A DNA stretch of 64,000 nucleotides, from assembly GCA_026122225.1 (NCBI GenBank), contig JANEZZ010002668.1, positions 372,001-436,000 on the forward strand. The letters are read 5' to 3'. This DNA is from Heloderma charlesbogerti (Eukaryota; Chordata; Lepidosauria; Squamata; Helodermatidae). Positions 45,536 through 57,760 of the stretch are shown in pieces (within the stretch, counting starts at the first letter, position 1; each line of letters opens with the position of its first letter). A program made the translations under genes and the position numbers. The notes beneath the pieces are model-generated. The model did not search any database. It had not been told where the DNA came from and saw only the letters and a list, made by a program, of their open reading frames with translations.

Positions 45536-45799
45536 ACAACAATGCTTACAGGAGAGTAGAGAACGCTAGCACACATAGCCCCACTATGCATGCTTTAACA
45601 AACATTTAGTTTGGGACCAATTGACCTGCATGCCTACTTGATGTCTGACTGTCAAGGCCCAAGATTTTTCACGTTTAGCCTGGATTTCAACTGGGCAGCC
45701 CTTCAAACAGAGGACAACTTCAAAATACAGGACAGTCCTCTGGCAGTCCTTCAAATACAGGACTGTACTCTGTAAAGTAGGACATAAGACTGCAATATG

Positions 45800-46410
45800 C
45801 TTCTGGTCAGAATTCAAGGTGCTGGTGATGACATTTAAAGCCCTAAGAGGCTTGGGACCTCAATATTTGAGGGAGCACCTCTCCCTATATATGCCTGCCC
45901 GAGGATTGAGATCTGTTGGAGGGACCCTCCTCTGCATCCTACCCGTGCGAGACATACATATGGTGGGACATGGGAGAGGGCCTTCTCACTGTGGAACCGC
46001 GGTTGTGGAATGCCCTTCCTTTGGAAGCCTAATTGGTGGAGATGTTGGTTTCATTTCGGCGCCAGGTTAAAACACAGCTTTTTACTAAAGCCTTTCAGGG
46101 CTAATTGAATTCCCTAAAGTTGCACACTGTTTTAACTGTTTTATTGTTTTCGATTTCTAATTGGTATTAGTTTGTTTAATGGTTTAATATGCATTTGAGC
46201 ACACTCCGGGAAAGAGCAGAGGACAAGAAGGCCTGGCATGCTATGGTCCATGGGGTCACAAAGAGTCAGACACGACTTAATGACTGAACAACAACAATGC
46301 TTTTAGCTGTTTCAATTATTCATTGTTTTATACTGTTTAAATTGATTTTATCTGTATGCCACTGTGAGATCTTAATGATACAGGGCGGGATATAAATGTT
46401 TTAAATAAAT
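45800..46410 (+). mobile_element. L2-type LINE 3' fragment
   Basis: Remnant of the end of an L2-type ORF2 ('TTCAAGGTGCTGGTGATGAC', 'TTTAAAGCCCTAAGAGGC' and 'AGAGGGCCTTCTCACTGTGG') and a 3' UTR ending 'CAGGGCGGGATATAAATG' with a (TAAA)n-like tail. It is interrupted by a BovB 3' fragment at about 46194-46297. Confidence 0.8.
46194..46297 (+). mobile_element. BovB 3' fragment inserted in an L2 remnant
   Basis: About 104 bp of the extreme BovB 3' end ('GAGCACACTCCGGGAAAGAG' to 'GACTGAACAACAACAA'), a heavily 5'-truncated insertion. Possible short target match ATGC on both sides. Confidence 0.85.
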
Positions 46411-46427
46411 AAATATGGCCACCCTAT

Positions 46428-46622
46428 GAGGGAGGGACGCACACCACATATTTGCAGAACACCCCCTCCAGTTCTGTTTGAGTTGTATGTTTTTTTAGCA
46501 CTTTCAAGGAAAGCTTTGAAGAAGAATACTTTTTAAGGCAAGTCCAGTGGAGGTTCTCAATCACTATTCCACGTTCATGAACTGATATGTACATATATCT
46601 TGAACTTAAAAAGCAACTAGGG
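46428..46622. other. Non-coding sequence
   Basis: No gene or RNA seen. Confidence 0.4.
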
Positions 46623-46724
46623 CAAACATGAGATTCCCAATCCCATGTTTGCTCTCAAGTGTGCAAGCAAGCAGAGGGGTTTGCACACTTGAAAGTAAAC
46701 ATGGGATTGGGAATATTATGTTTG
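46623..46724. repeat. Strong hairpin with 43-nt arms
   Basis: Left arm 46623-46665 and right arm 46682-46724 pair with about five mismatches ('TTCCCAATCCCATGTTTG' against its complement, 'TCAAGTGTGCA' next to the loop) around a 16-nt loop. This geometry resembles a microRNA precursor or a small MITE. No flanking target duplication is clear. Confidence 0.8.
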
Positions 46725-48455
46725 CTGCCAAGCATTTAGTTCCACTCTTGGTCTCTTGCAATATGCTTTTTGAAATGAAGCCACTGGGTGAGATCAAGGC
46801 TTAGGCATGCTTAGAGTAGACCCACTGAAATCAATGGGACTTAAGTTATTATTAACTTGTCCTATTGAGTTCTATGGATCTACTCTAAGCATGACTTAGT
46901 CTGGAATCTGGATCTAACACATTATCTGCAGCATAACATGCAGTTATAATATTGCTTGAACTGGGACCTTTGGACTACAGTCAAATATATACCTCCTTGA
47001 AAATGAGTCCCACTGAGCACAGTGTCATTAGATACACGTAAATATGCATAAAATAAGACTGCTGGTTACATTGTTAAAGGTACCCTATCCAATTAACAAA
47101 TTGGATTCTAGGCAGCAGACTAAATACAAGTCTAAAAGTCTTGAATGCTACACAGCAGACTAAACAGTAATCTAAAAAGCAGACTAATATCTTACTAGCA
47201 AAGAAGATGTAACAAAATTCCTCAAGAGGTTGTCTTCTTCAAACATAGACTGAAGTATCAATGCAATCTTACACATGTCTACTCAGAAGTAAGCCTTACT
47301 CAGTTCAATAAGGCTTAAATCCCAGGTGGGTATAGGATTGCAGTCCTAGTCTCTTAACTGCTGGAATGGAACCCACTCTCTTCCTCATCAGAGGAATTGT
47401 TTGGCTATTACCATATTCTACATTAGCAGGAGTCCATATGTGCTCTTGGTAGGTGCAAGTAAAAACGTTTAGTCTAGAAGACAGATGGGAGCTTATCTCT
47501 GACCTTGTGTGAATCTATAAAGGTACCCAGAAAGCAGTGAACCTTCTTGTTGATACTGAGGGCCTCCAAAGCTCGGTACAATTTCACAGATAAACCAAAT
47601 GCCCCTCCCAGGCCACCTTCACACATCATTTTTTTAGCAGGATCGTTTTTCTTTAATCACTGGTTTTCATGGGAGCTTTAGAAGACGACACTGCTCTCCT
47701 GCTGCTATCTCACAACTTCCCCTCCCTCTTCCCATTTTATCTGAGAATGGGGGAACACCCATCATTTTCTGTGCTTGCAACTGAAATCACCATTTCCCAC
47801 CTGTGTATTTCTTCTTTAGCACTTTGCCCAGCAATGATGAATAACTTTATGACAAAAAATGACAACAAGGGGGGGGGGTCACTGACCAACTTCCAGTGAT
47901 GGTTTCTGCCTCTCTCCCATTCCACAATGAGCAAGTGAACTGTAAAGTGGTTAACCATCCCAAATGCTTCTCCAAGATCCCCCTGAACACAGCAATGCTT
48001 ACTTCTGAGTAAACTCATTGGCTCTAAGGCTTTCCTTTCCTGGGAGTAAGTGCCACTGAAATCTGTGTGGCTTGTTTCTGAGTAAGCATGCATAGGCATG
48101 CATTGTAAGTCTACTTAGAGTAGCAGTCTTAAGGTCTCCCATCCCCTTCAATGCATGTACTTGGAACTGCCCCCTCCCATTGACTTCACTGACTGCTTCT
48201 TCCTTTTGCTCACCAGCTTGATGGGCTTTTTGCCTCCCAGGGTGGATAGGGGAGTCTCCCTTCTCAGCCATGCAGGAGAAAGGCTTGAGAGTTAGGATTT
48301 CAATGGGTATGAAAAGTTCCTTTTTTCCTTCCCTGAATAAATTCATCATGCAGAGCTTGGAATGGTCATTTTTAATGGTTTCTTTTTTGTGTGTGGAGTT
48401 GTTTTAGATAAGGCAGGAGTGCTGAGGTGGTTTTCCATAGTACTCCCTCCCACCT
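46725..48455. other. Non-coding sequence with fold-back repeat remnants
   Basis: Three pieces of the common reptile repeat with 'CAATGGGACTTA' / 'TACTCAGAAGTAAG' words occur at about 46798-46920 (palindromic), 47256-47345 and 47990-48110. A 10-G run lies near 47870-47879. No gene seen. Confidence 0.5.
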
Positions 48456-48641
48456 AGCCAGCCACTATCTCTTCTCCTAGCCCACCCTGCAAGGTCATTG
48501 GGAAGCCAGAACAAAGGGGAACAGCAACAACAGCGTGGGGGGGAGAGAAAGCCAGCCACTATCTCTTCTCCTAGTCCACCTTACAGGGTTGTTGGAAAGC
48601 CAGAATAAGGGGGAAGAACAACAAAAGCGGTGGGTGGGGAG
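48456..48641. repeat. Tandem duplication, ~94 bp unit
   Basis: Two units beginning 'AGCCAGCCACTATCTCTTCT' at 48456 and 48550, each followed by 'CCACC' plus 'AGGT' or 'GGGT' and 'GGAAGCCAGAA' or close. They have diverged by a few bases. Confidence 0.8.
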
Positions 48642-51042
48642 CAAGATGGGTCTAATGAAGAAGGTGTTCCCGTGAAGCAGTCACCTGGTGGGGGGCTGCT
48701 AGGGATGGCTTGGTGCATTGACTGTATACAAGCCTGTTTGTGGATTTCTTACTTCTGTAGTTGGGAACCCAGAAATCGGTATACCTTTCAGACTCAGTAG
48801 TGCAAGCAATGTACTGAGTTTAATTCCATCACACACTGACATATTTAACAGAGAAGGACTAGTAGCACCAGCAACCTTGGGAAGTAGTGCCAGCAACACT
48901 GAGAAGACCCTCTCTCCCTCGCCCCAAAGTTGGAGGAAGGAGAAGGGCAGGGGACCAGGTCCCATAGCCCACTATCCCAGTCACTAGAAGGGCTTCTGAC
49001 TTCCCTCCTGCTGTGGAAGAGTGGAAGGACAGGCGGAGCAATCAATCATGTTACAGGAACCAGTGATCAGGGGAGGGGGGGCACGGGGGAGGGAAGCGGG
49101 TACCCCTTCTGTCCTGATTTTTCCGTGATGCTCCACCCAGCTATGAAAAGGTATAGAGCTGAGGGAGAGATGCCTGTATACAGGGCCAGTCTAAATCCCG
49201 GAAAGGATCCAGAATCAAGGGGGCAAAGTTGGTGGTGACAAAAAAATTGGATAGCTAGTTCCTGTGTCTTCTAGGCAATACATTCCGTGGAAATCTATGG
49301 AACCTTTTCAAATTAAAAATGTGTTTACTTGGATAGGAATGTTCAAAACAAGCAAAAATAAATTATGAAAACTGGATAATTTGCATAACCACATTTGATC
49401 ACCCAAACAGCAAATCTGTTGAGGGAAATAAATTCTTTGTCTAGTCCAACAATTAGATTCCCAATGTTACAATGTTTTTATTGCATTATAATTGTAGCAG
49501 ATTTAAAAACTACAAATGGGTATTACTTAAAAGCCAATGAACGTATTCTCTGTTTATCTTTCTAATAAGTTATGATAGAGTTAAATAACCTCAAAATGAC
49601 TGTGAAAGCCAAACCTACATAAGTCAATCGGAAAGCAATTTTAAAAATTGAGTTAGACAGTAGCCAACCACATTTTTAGATTTGTTACTTCTGCTTTTCT
49701 TCTTCCAAATCTCTTGCCTCTTGACAGATAGATCTTAAAAATATTTTTGACTTAACAAAAATAAAAAGCCTGATCTTGACCACATTATCAACACTGCTAG
49801 TGTTTTTTAATTCAAATTATACTTTAGATATTATTAGAATGGTACTCAGTACTCTCTTGCCAATAATATAGAAAAGTGAACAAAATATATGAAATATTGC
49901 ATTAATGTATAAACTGTCTGTTTTTTTTGAAGTAAGACTGAAGGACCCCATTCCAATCCAGAGCTACATGTATTCTCCACGATATACATAGAGCTCCTGA
50001 GGACATGGATGTCAGAGCACGTTGTACTTCAGAAAAAGAGGACAGTTCGGTGTATTCCTTTGGAGCTGACACTTCCATACGAGAGAACAGAAAAGCCCTT
50101 GTGGGCCGCAGAACTTCATGTGTACATGTGAACCCTTACTAAGGATCATGGGCTAGGAGCACTTGGGGGAAAAAAAGGTTCAGGGAGAGTTTAAGAACAG
50201 TAGTTTTGTACAATGCAAAATAGTGAGACAGAATAAAAAACAGAAATGCAAAGTATTCAAAGCGATTATTTGATGTACATATACATTTAAGTGAACATAC
50301 ATTTACCTGTCATTCTTTGTGCTAAAAATTAGAAAAAAAGAATACCCACATTGCAAAATGATGTTTGGATGACAGTCTAATGAATGGCAATTAACCATAA
50401 TCTTTCCACTTGTTGGTACGATGAAAACAGCAACTGCTCCTTATCAACTAAACACACTATGACATCAATGGTTCCCTGTCAGCTAAACACAGCATGATAC
50501 ATATAAAACTTGAGGCATATCTTAGAAATTGCAAGGTCCATTAGAGAGTCTGTAGATACCATGGTATTGGTTTGGACATGTAAAGTAATCCTTTATTACT
50601 GAAGGACTAAAATAAAAGCTGACACTGTGAAATCAAGCATTGCTCACTTTAGTTGAAGTTAATGATTCCTGTTTATCTGAAAAGAGCACATCTAGTTTAA
50701 TTAAACCATGAGAGGCATGTGGCTACTTTGCTGTTGAAAGAAAACTATTTCCTGTTTTACACAGTGACCCTTATCCTACCTCCTTCCCCCCCCTCCCTTT
50801 TCTATATTTTCCTTCAGGTTCCTACTATGCGTAAAAACATCTATAAATAAAAACCACATGTTTTTAAAAAGGAAAGGAGTCCCCTGCCCCCAGGGGAAAA
50901 CAAAACAAATGGGGCTCAGTGTGCTACAATCTCAGAAATCAGGGCTTATAATTACCTTTCTTAGACATTCTGCCTTGAGCTATCTGTTCTATTCCTGGTA
51001 CATTTGTGTTGGACATACTGTGCACAAAAATCAGGAAAACAG
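48642..51042. other. Non-coding sequence, no gene supported
   Basis: The GC-richer part 48700-49240 has short open stretches on both strands without recognised domains; the rest is AT-rich. Confidence 0.4.
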
Positions 51043-51250
51043 ATAGGGATGCACAAGAATTCTGCTCCTGTTCGCAAATCATGCAAACATGTACTGTCTG
51101 CAACCCTGAATACAAACGTGAACAGGAACACAATTCTTGAGAAATTTTCACATTTTTCCTGATGAAAAATATGCATTTTTTCTATAGGCTAAAGCATGAA
51201 AATGCAGATTTTTGGAGGGAGCACAACTGTGCACATGCATTATTCATTAT
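51043..51250. mobile_element. Possible hAT-like MITE fragment
   Basis: Starts TAGGGATGCACAAG, a hAT-like terminus, and has an internal inverted repeat ('GAATTCTGCTCCTGTTCG' against 'GTGAACAGGAACACAATTC'). I cannot find a matching right terminus. Confidence 0.35.
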
Positions 51251-52362
51251 AATGAATAACATTCATTATTGGTGGTCAGTGATCCAAAAATACTAATAAT
51301 ACATTCCACTGATGCAAACGAAGACCAGATAAGCAGAACACCATTATCAGACACAAAGACTTCTATCTGGCATAAATCAGTTACATCTTTATGTCCTCCA
51401 TTGCAAAACAGAAGAAGTCAGGCACTAGAGTGGTGGGGAAATTACTGGGCTTCCAGATACTGTATATCGATCTGAGTCTGAATCATTTTGAAAGTTCAAG
51501 GATATAACAAGTCTGTTAAATATTTCTGAATGCCAGGAAACCTTGTTGTAAATGGCATTCATAGCAACAAAGTAAATTCTACTGAGTCACAAGATACGTT
51601 TAAAAAAGGATATGTTGGAGTGGAGAAAAAAACCTCTTTACCAAATAGGATCAGCCAATAGGTACTTAATTCACGAACATCAATTTAAGTCAAATATTAA
51701 TATAGGGATAAAGTAGGTTCCTCAAGAGGAACCTCACATTAGCACTCCTAGCCAAAACAGACATTTACTTTAAATCTGTGTCTAGCTCCTACATCTTTTT
51801 TTTAACTCTAGAGTAGGTGCAGGGCCTCCCAATCCAGATCTTAAAAGCTCCCATACTCCCCACACTAGAGTCCTGATCCAGATTGCCCACTGTGCTTACT
51901 CTGGAGTAAAAATGGGGGAAAAACATAGCTACTAGACACAGATTTAAGGTAATGCCTATATTGGCCTTGAGGCTGAAATCTTACAGACACTTACCTGGGA
52001 ACATAATGGGACTAATTTCTGAGTACACATACACAGGACAGTGCTGTTAATGTCATATAACTACAAAAAAGAAAAAGTCCAGACATTTGATAAAATACCT
52101 GAGTAAATGGAATTATGGCACTCCATGAGGAGTTATCGTTATTAATGCATTACATTTATACCACGATTCTTAGCTAAGAAAAGTCCCCAGAGTGGCCTAC
52201 AAGGAATACAAAACAAACAAAAACAAACAAAACAATATAGAATACGACAACAGCCCAAACTATAAACAGCCAACCCACACAAGCTTTCCTAAAAGGTAAG
52301 TAGACGGAAGGGAGAGCCATCTTACATCTATACAATTTTTGCTGTTTGGAATTGGCCTCTGA

Positions 52363-52367
<5 letters not shown>
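51251..52367. other. Non-coding sequence
   Basis: 52160-52230 resembles a SINE/LINE 3' tail ('AAGTCCCCAGAGTGGCCTAC' followed by A-rich repeats). Otherwise nothing recognised. Confidence 0.4.

Positions 52368-52408
<41 letters not shown>
52368..52408. repeat. (CT)n microsatellite
   Basis: About 20 uninterrupted CT units. Confidence 0.95.
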
Positions 52409-52412
<4 letters not shown>

Positions 52413-52859
52413 ATGCCATATATACTGGACAGGACCTTGAGATGTAGCAATCTCACCTGTTATTCTTGGATTAATGAGGGACTCCAACCCTTTGCCATGA
52501 GGCTGAGACTCACTTCCGATATAATCCTGCTGAGTCAAAGCAGAATGTGTCAGTTCTCCCACAGTTTCCTTTCCTCTGTAAAAATGGATTGACAGTCTTT
52601 GCATGTGCCCTATCTAGGAGATAGATTCACAATTTATCTCAGCGTGTTGAAAGCAATGTGTATTTCCAGTGAAGTATTTGTCCACAGGAAAAGATAGCAC
52701 AGAAAATGTCCAAACTGGCTCTAAGAAATTTGCAGATGTGAACAGGCATACCCAGTCTTCCGTTCTGTTACCTTAACAAATAACTCACCTGACCAGAAAG
52801 CAATTAGCTAGAAAGGGTTTGGAATCAGATTTGAAATCTGCAATTCCAAAAGCATTTTG
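52409..52859. other. Non-coding sequence
   Basis: Nothing recognised. Confidence 0.4.
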
Positions 52860-53112
52860 TATTCATTCATTCATTCATTCATTTCATTTCTATACCGCCC
52901 AATAGCCGAAGCTCTCTTCGGTTCACAAAAATTAAAACCAAAAAGCGCACAGTAAAACAATATAAAATATAAAAACATTAAAATACAAAAACATTAAAAC
53001 CACAATATAACAATACAACCAGAATAAAACCACAATAAAACCAAATAGCAATGCAGAGATTTAAAATACAGATTTAAAACAGCAAAGCTAAAAAGTGTAG
53101 AAAACTAAAATG

Positions 53113-53454
53113 CTAAAACGCCTGAGAAAATAAAAAGGTCTTCTTCACCTGGTGCCGGAAGGAATACAATGTAGGTGCCAGGAGAACCTCACTAGGGAGC
53201 TCATTCCACAGCTGGGGTGCCACAGCAGAAAAAGCCCTCTTCCTAGTAGCCACCCACCTCACTTCCTTTGGCAGAGGCTCACGGAGAAGGGCCACTAAGG
53301 ATGATCTTAAGGTCCAGGCTGGCACATATGGGAGGAGGTGATCCTTCAGATAACCTGGCCCCAAGCCATAAAGGGCTTTGAATGTTAATACCAGCACTTT
53401 GAATAGGGCCTGGAAATGGACTGGCAGCCAGTGCAGCTGGAAAAGTACTGGCAT
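53113..53454 (-). pseudogene. L2-type ORF2 C-terminal fragment
   Basis: 113 codons with LHWLPVHFQALFKVLVLTFKA and then RKRAFSAVAPQLWNELPSEV, the conserved C-terminus downstream of RT in L2-type proteins. It ends at a stop before the 3' UTR. Confidence 0.8.
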
Positions 53455-53634
53455 AATATAAGCTCATTGGCCAGTCCCTGTTAACAATCTTGCTGCTCTA
53501 CTTTGGACCAGCTGAAGTTTCCGGACCATTTTCAAAGGCAGCCCCATGTATAACGCACTGCAGTAATCCAGAAGAGAATTTATCAGAGCATGGATAACTG
53601 TAGCTAGGCTATCTCTGTCCAGATAAGAGCATAG

Positions 53635-54530
53635 TTAGTATACCAGCCTAAGCTGATAAAAAGTGCACCATGCCACTGAGTTCACCTGTGCCTTGGGTAA
53701 CAGTTCTAGGTCCAAGAGCACCCCCAAACTATGAACGTGATCCTTTAGGGGGAGTGCAACCCCCTCCAGAACAGGTTGAATATCATCTAGCTGGGCAGAC
53801 GAACCATCCACTAACAGTACCTCTCTCTTGCCTGGGTTGATTTTCAGTTTATTGGCACTCATCCAGTCCATTATCGTGCCCACACACTGATTTAGAACAG
53901 CCACTGCTTCACCTGGGTTTGATGAGAAATAAAGTTAGAGCTGGGTGTCATCCACATATTGATGGCACCTCAGCCCACACCTCCGGATTACCTCCCCCGT
54001 GGTTTCATGCAGATGTTGAACAGCATGGGGGATAAAATAGAGCCCTGTGAAACCCCATGGCGTAATTGTCAAGGCACAGAGCAATAATCCCCCAGCACCA
54101 CCTTCTGGAATCGGCCATCCAAGTAGGAGTGGAACCACTGCAGTGCAGTGCCTCCAACTCCCAACCCAGACAACCTATCCAGAAGGATACCATGGTCGAT
54201 GGCATCGAAAGCCGCTGAGAGATCCAGGAGAATCAACAGGGTCACACTCCCCCTGTCCCTCTCCCAGCAGAGGTCATCCCACAGGGCGACCAAGGCAGTT
54301 TCTCTTCCAAAACCAGGCCTGAGGTCCGACTGAAATGGATCTAGATAATCCTTTTCATTCAAGAGTGCCTGGAACTGTCCTGCAACCACCCGCTCAAACA
54401 CCTTGCCCAGGAAGGGGATGTTGGCCACTGGCCTATAATTGTTAACGTCCTCCAGGTCCAGGTTCGGCTTTTTCAGGAGTGGTCTGATTACCGCCTCTTT
54501 TAAAGAGGCTGGTACCACTCCTTCTCTCAA
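53635..54530 (-). pseudogene. L2-type reverse transcriptase, broken
   Basis: From 54530 down: fingers [20 protein letters not shown], motif [21 protein letters not shown], then in another frame the catalytic YVDDTQ near 53943-53975, then KINPGKREVLLVDG. The catalytic Asp residues are recognisable. At least two frame changes and a stop between the blocks make it inactive. Confidence 0.8.
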
Positions 54531-54967
54531 GGAGGAATTTACAATCTCCTAGACCCAGCCAGACATACCCTCCTTGTTTGATGTAATAAGCCATGAAAGG
54601 CAAGGGTCAAGCACACAAGTGGTCAATCAGACTTGGCCAAGCACCTTGTCTGCATCCTCAGGCCACAATAAATGAAACTCATCCAATAAAACTGGACCAG
54701 ACAGTGCTCTGAATGCCTCTACCAATGGAACTGCGTTAATCATGGTGTCCAATTCATGACGAATCTGAGTGACTTTATCTTCAAAGTGCCGTGCAAACTC
54801 ACCACAGCATGCAACTGAGGGTTCCACAGTCTCTCTCCCTGGCCCAGAATATAATAGGCTGCAAAGCACTTGGAAAACTGAGAAGATGCAATGCTGGTGG
54901 AAAAGAACTGTCTCTTTGCCAGCCTCACTGCCACAGAGTAGGCTCGATAATGAGCTCTAACCTGTGT

Positions 54968-55925
54968 TCAGTCAGACTCAGCACGAGTTTTCCTCCACCT
55001 ACATTCTAGTCGTCTCCCCTCTTGCTTCATTGCCCTCAGCTCAGGAGTATACCAAGGAGCTGGCCGGGCTCTGCTCAGAGGGAGAGGGCACTTGGGCGAG
55101 ATCATGTCAACCGCCCAAGTCATCTCTGCATTCCACAGAGCGGCCTGGGCTTTGACAGGAGCACCAACCATACCAGCAGGAAAATCCCCCAGAGCCCTCT
55201 GGAATCCATCGGAATCCATTAGCCTCCAGAGGCGGACCATTTTAATAGGTACCCCACTCTTGCAGAGGGGAAAGGCTGCCAAAAGTCTAAACCTCAGCAG
55301 GAAGTGATCTGACCATGACAAAGGGACAGATGTTAAGTCCTCCACTTCCAGATCACCATCCTCCTGCCCAGTCAAGAAAACCAGATCAAGCGTGTGTCCT
55401 TTTACATGTGTTGGGCCGAAGACATTTTGGGACAGTCCCATGGTTGCCATGGCAACCATGAAGTCCTGAGCCGCCCTGGATACAGTGGCCTCAGCATGGA
55501 AGTTGAGATCCCCCAGGACCATCATCTTAGGGGTCCTCAACACCAAATCCAAGACCACCTCCATCAGCTCATGCACGGAGTCTGATGGGCAGCAGGGTGG
55601 GCGGTACACCAGCAGAATCCCTAATCTGTCCCAGGTACCCAACACAAGGTACAAACACTCAAGATCTGCACTCGAATGAGCAGGAAGCCTAGAGAGAGGG
55701 ATTTAATTCCTATAGACCACAGCAACCCACTCTCCCCGATCCTCGAGTCGGTGTTGGTGCTGCACTGAGTATCCAGGAGGGCACAGCTGGGAGAGAGTAA
55801 CCCCTCCCAGTTCCCCCGCCCAGGTCTCCATAATACATACTCAGTAATACATACCAGGTCAGCCCCCTCATCCACAATCAAATAATGGATGAGGGAGATT
55901 TTATTTTGGATTGACTAGGCATTCA
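54968..55925 (-). pseudogene. L2-type endonuclease, broken
   Basis: Begins near 55925 with the ADLVCITE motif (catalytic Glu), continues with YRPPCCPSDSVHELMEV, MVLGDLNFHAEAT (Asp-Asn), HTLDLVFLTG and PLSWSDHFLLRFRL (Asp-His). So all apurinic-endonuclease signature blocks are visible, split over two frames near 55630-55650. Confidence 0.8.
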
Positions 55926-56150
55926 GCACCAGACCTGAGGGCAAGCTGGTAAGGCTGCCAGGAACCAACAGGTTGGGGGAAGAACCAGAAGAGGGGATAA
56001 TCATAAGGTGCCTAGCCCCTCTTCTCCTCAGCTGGCCTGTTAATCCCCCAACGCCAAACCTCCCCCTACCCATGACCACAGTTATGGTGGCACCTCCCCG
56101 ACCTCCTGAGTTGCTCAATGGACTTCCCAGGCACATATTCAAACCTTACA

Positions 56151-57760
56151 ATATAAACTATAAAATAATATAAAAGAGAGAGCAACAGCTAAGAAGGGGC
56201 AGATAAGATCTGCATCTGCCCCTTTCTTCCTGTTCTTTAAAGGTGCTGCTAGTAACTGGTTGCTGGTATCTCTGGGAAGGCGACGGGTGGGTCTTCATGT
56301 GCTCCTCTGTGCATCTCCAAGTGCGATGTTAAGTGTGATGCTATTTCACCAAAAGATGTATAGCTGATCTACCCATTTGCTTCCTAAATGGAAGTACTGA
56401 AATGGAGTTTAACAAACACGTCATGAACCTTGGTAGATGGACAGGTGAAATTCCTACAGGAGTGTGTAAGAGGGAGCAGTGCTACATCCCATGGGCCACT
56501 CCTGATCCCTTAAGTCTGATTTGCATTTATTTTGCACTGGGCCTCTCCATTCAATATCCTTCCTGTAGACATCCTTATATCGGTAGACATAAGATGATAC
56601 CAGCATACACTGGCACTAAATGAGCTGTCATTATCATGCAACAGCAGCTAAGGCTGGGAGGCGCATGAAATTTGATATGTGGTGAATACTTCCAAAAACA
56701 GCTTACATTCTGCTAAGAAATTAATGTGACATTCAGAATCAGGGTGAAAAAATGAAGTAAAACACCAGAGGCAATATCAGTGTGCCTTAACACCACTTCA
56801 AACATCATGCATTTCCTCCATGAACAAATCACTTCCATGAAGAAAAAAGTGTGAAACACACATGTAGTTATATATGTCTTTTGCGCACACATGTATTTTG
56901 CTGTATGTACAAGTTGGCTACTTACGCTACAAGCCATGGCCAATCCTAGCATATGCACACACAGTGGAACGAAGAATGCAGCAGCATCACATGTAATGAC
57001 AGACCTACATTTTAAATTCTTTTCCCTGCACAGAACAGTTTTTCATATGGAATGCACATACAGTTTTAAGCAGCCCCATTAGAATCCCTACTGAATGTTC
57101 ATCAAGAAGCCAGTCAGAATACTGTTTCTGAAAATAACAAGATTTACACTTTCTGAACTCTCCTTTATTGCACATTGCACCATTCGGGGGAACTCCTTTA
57201 TTTGTCCCTTCTCTCTCCCTTAAACAGTTCTGATCTGTTTCTATTTCTCCTCACACACCTCATATTTCACAATCCATGTTTGGACCCTGACTCTGCACCA
57301 CAAAAGTTCTGTTGACCTCTCTGGGATGTTTGTGCTTGGCTCCATGGTTTCTCAGGGCAATGGTACAGCTTTCCAAGTGAATAGCCATGAGTTGCCACAT
57401 TTGGAACTTGCTGCCTTATCTATCAGAAGTGGAGTTTGACAGAATTTCAACTGCACTGAAAGGCTTTTTTGTTCACTGAGGCTGCTGAACGCACATTATT
57501 TTGTTTTTGTTCCGTACTGTTCTTTGTTCTAGTTAGTTGGGTGTCCAAAGCCAAGCAATTTGGTTTAAGGGAAAAGAGCTGCACTGTTTCAAATTTAGTT
57601 GGGCGGATTATCTTGTACGACTTTTATCATGCCTGTACCAATATGGAGAAATTAGCTGTTTAGTAGTTAACTATATTAGATTTATGTTTCCAAGTACAGG
57701 TGATGATCCTGTTTAGATCACACACATGTTCACAGAAGGCTCTACATCCAACCTCTAAAA
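56151..57760. other. Non-coding sequence
   Basis: No gene or RNA supported. Confidence 0.4.

Larger units (their letters stand above)
42127..45542 (+). mobile_element. BovB (RTE) LINE, copy 2, rearranged
   Basis: A long BovB copy colinear with copy 1 from head to (CAA) tail, but with several lesions: CGA-to-TGA stops at about 42490 and 43096, a stop at about 43701, added bases near 44326-44330 and 44369, a stop near 44603, and a misplaced repeat of the linker/RT start at about 44630-44838. The head differs slightly (CATGATCCTGCC). It is inactive. It shares the endonuclease frameshift with copy 1. Confidence 0.9.
41895..45620. repeat. Fold-back element split by BovB copy 2
   Basis: The left part (41895 to about 42126) has 'CAGTAGGGCTATGTGTGCTA'; the right part (45543 to about 45612) has 'CTAGCACACATAGCCCCACT'. 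The two are complementary and belong to the same family as 33706-34083. BovB copy 2 lies between them, so the fold-back is older. Confidence 0.75.
41717..46425. mobile_element. Candidate outer MITE with TAGGGTGACCA / TGGCCACCCTA ends
   Basis: TAGGGTGACCA at 41717 and TGGCCACCCTA ending at 46425 are near-complementary ends known from a common squamate fold-back repeat. The flanking bases (CAGCGGAG against TGAGGGAG) match at only half the positions. If real, the fold-back element, BovB copy 2, the L2 remnant and the BovB fragment all lie between its ends. Confidence 0.35.
52860..56150 (-). mobile_element. L2-type LINE, long but broken
   Basis: A minus-strand non-LTR element of about 3.3 kb with endonuclease, RT and C-terminal regions in order, ending in a short tandem tail (ATTC)n on the plus strand at 52860-52886 next to 'TATACCGCCCAATAGCCG'. 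Short tandem-repeat tails and the [13 protein letters not shown] / YVDDTQL motifs fit the L2 group within the CR1/L2 assemblage. Frame breaks are spread through it. The 5' limit near 56150 is approximate. Confidence 0.8.

Noticed and set aside
48702..48740. TAGGGATGGC as the start of another hAT-like MITE
   Set aside because: No matching right terminus or 8-bp duplication found, and the interior does not resemble the family.
48718..49238. Overlapping GC-rich open stretches on both strands as a possible exon
   Set aside because: Composition is driven by GA-rich sequence, no motif is recognisable, and no splice sites or related protein are evident.
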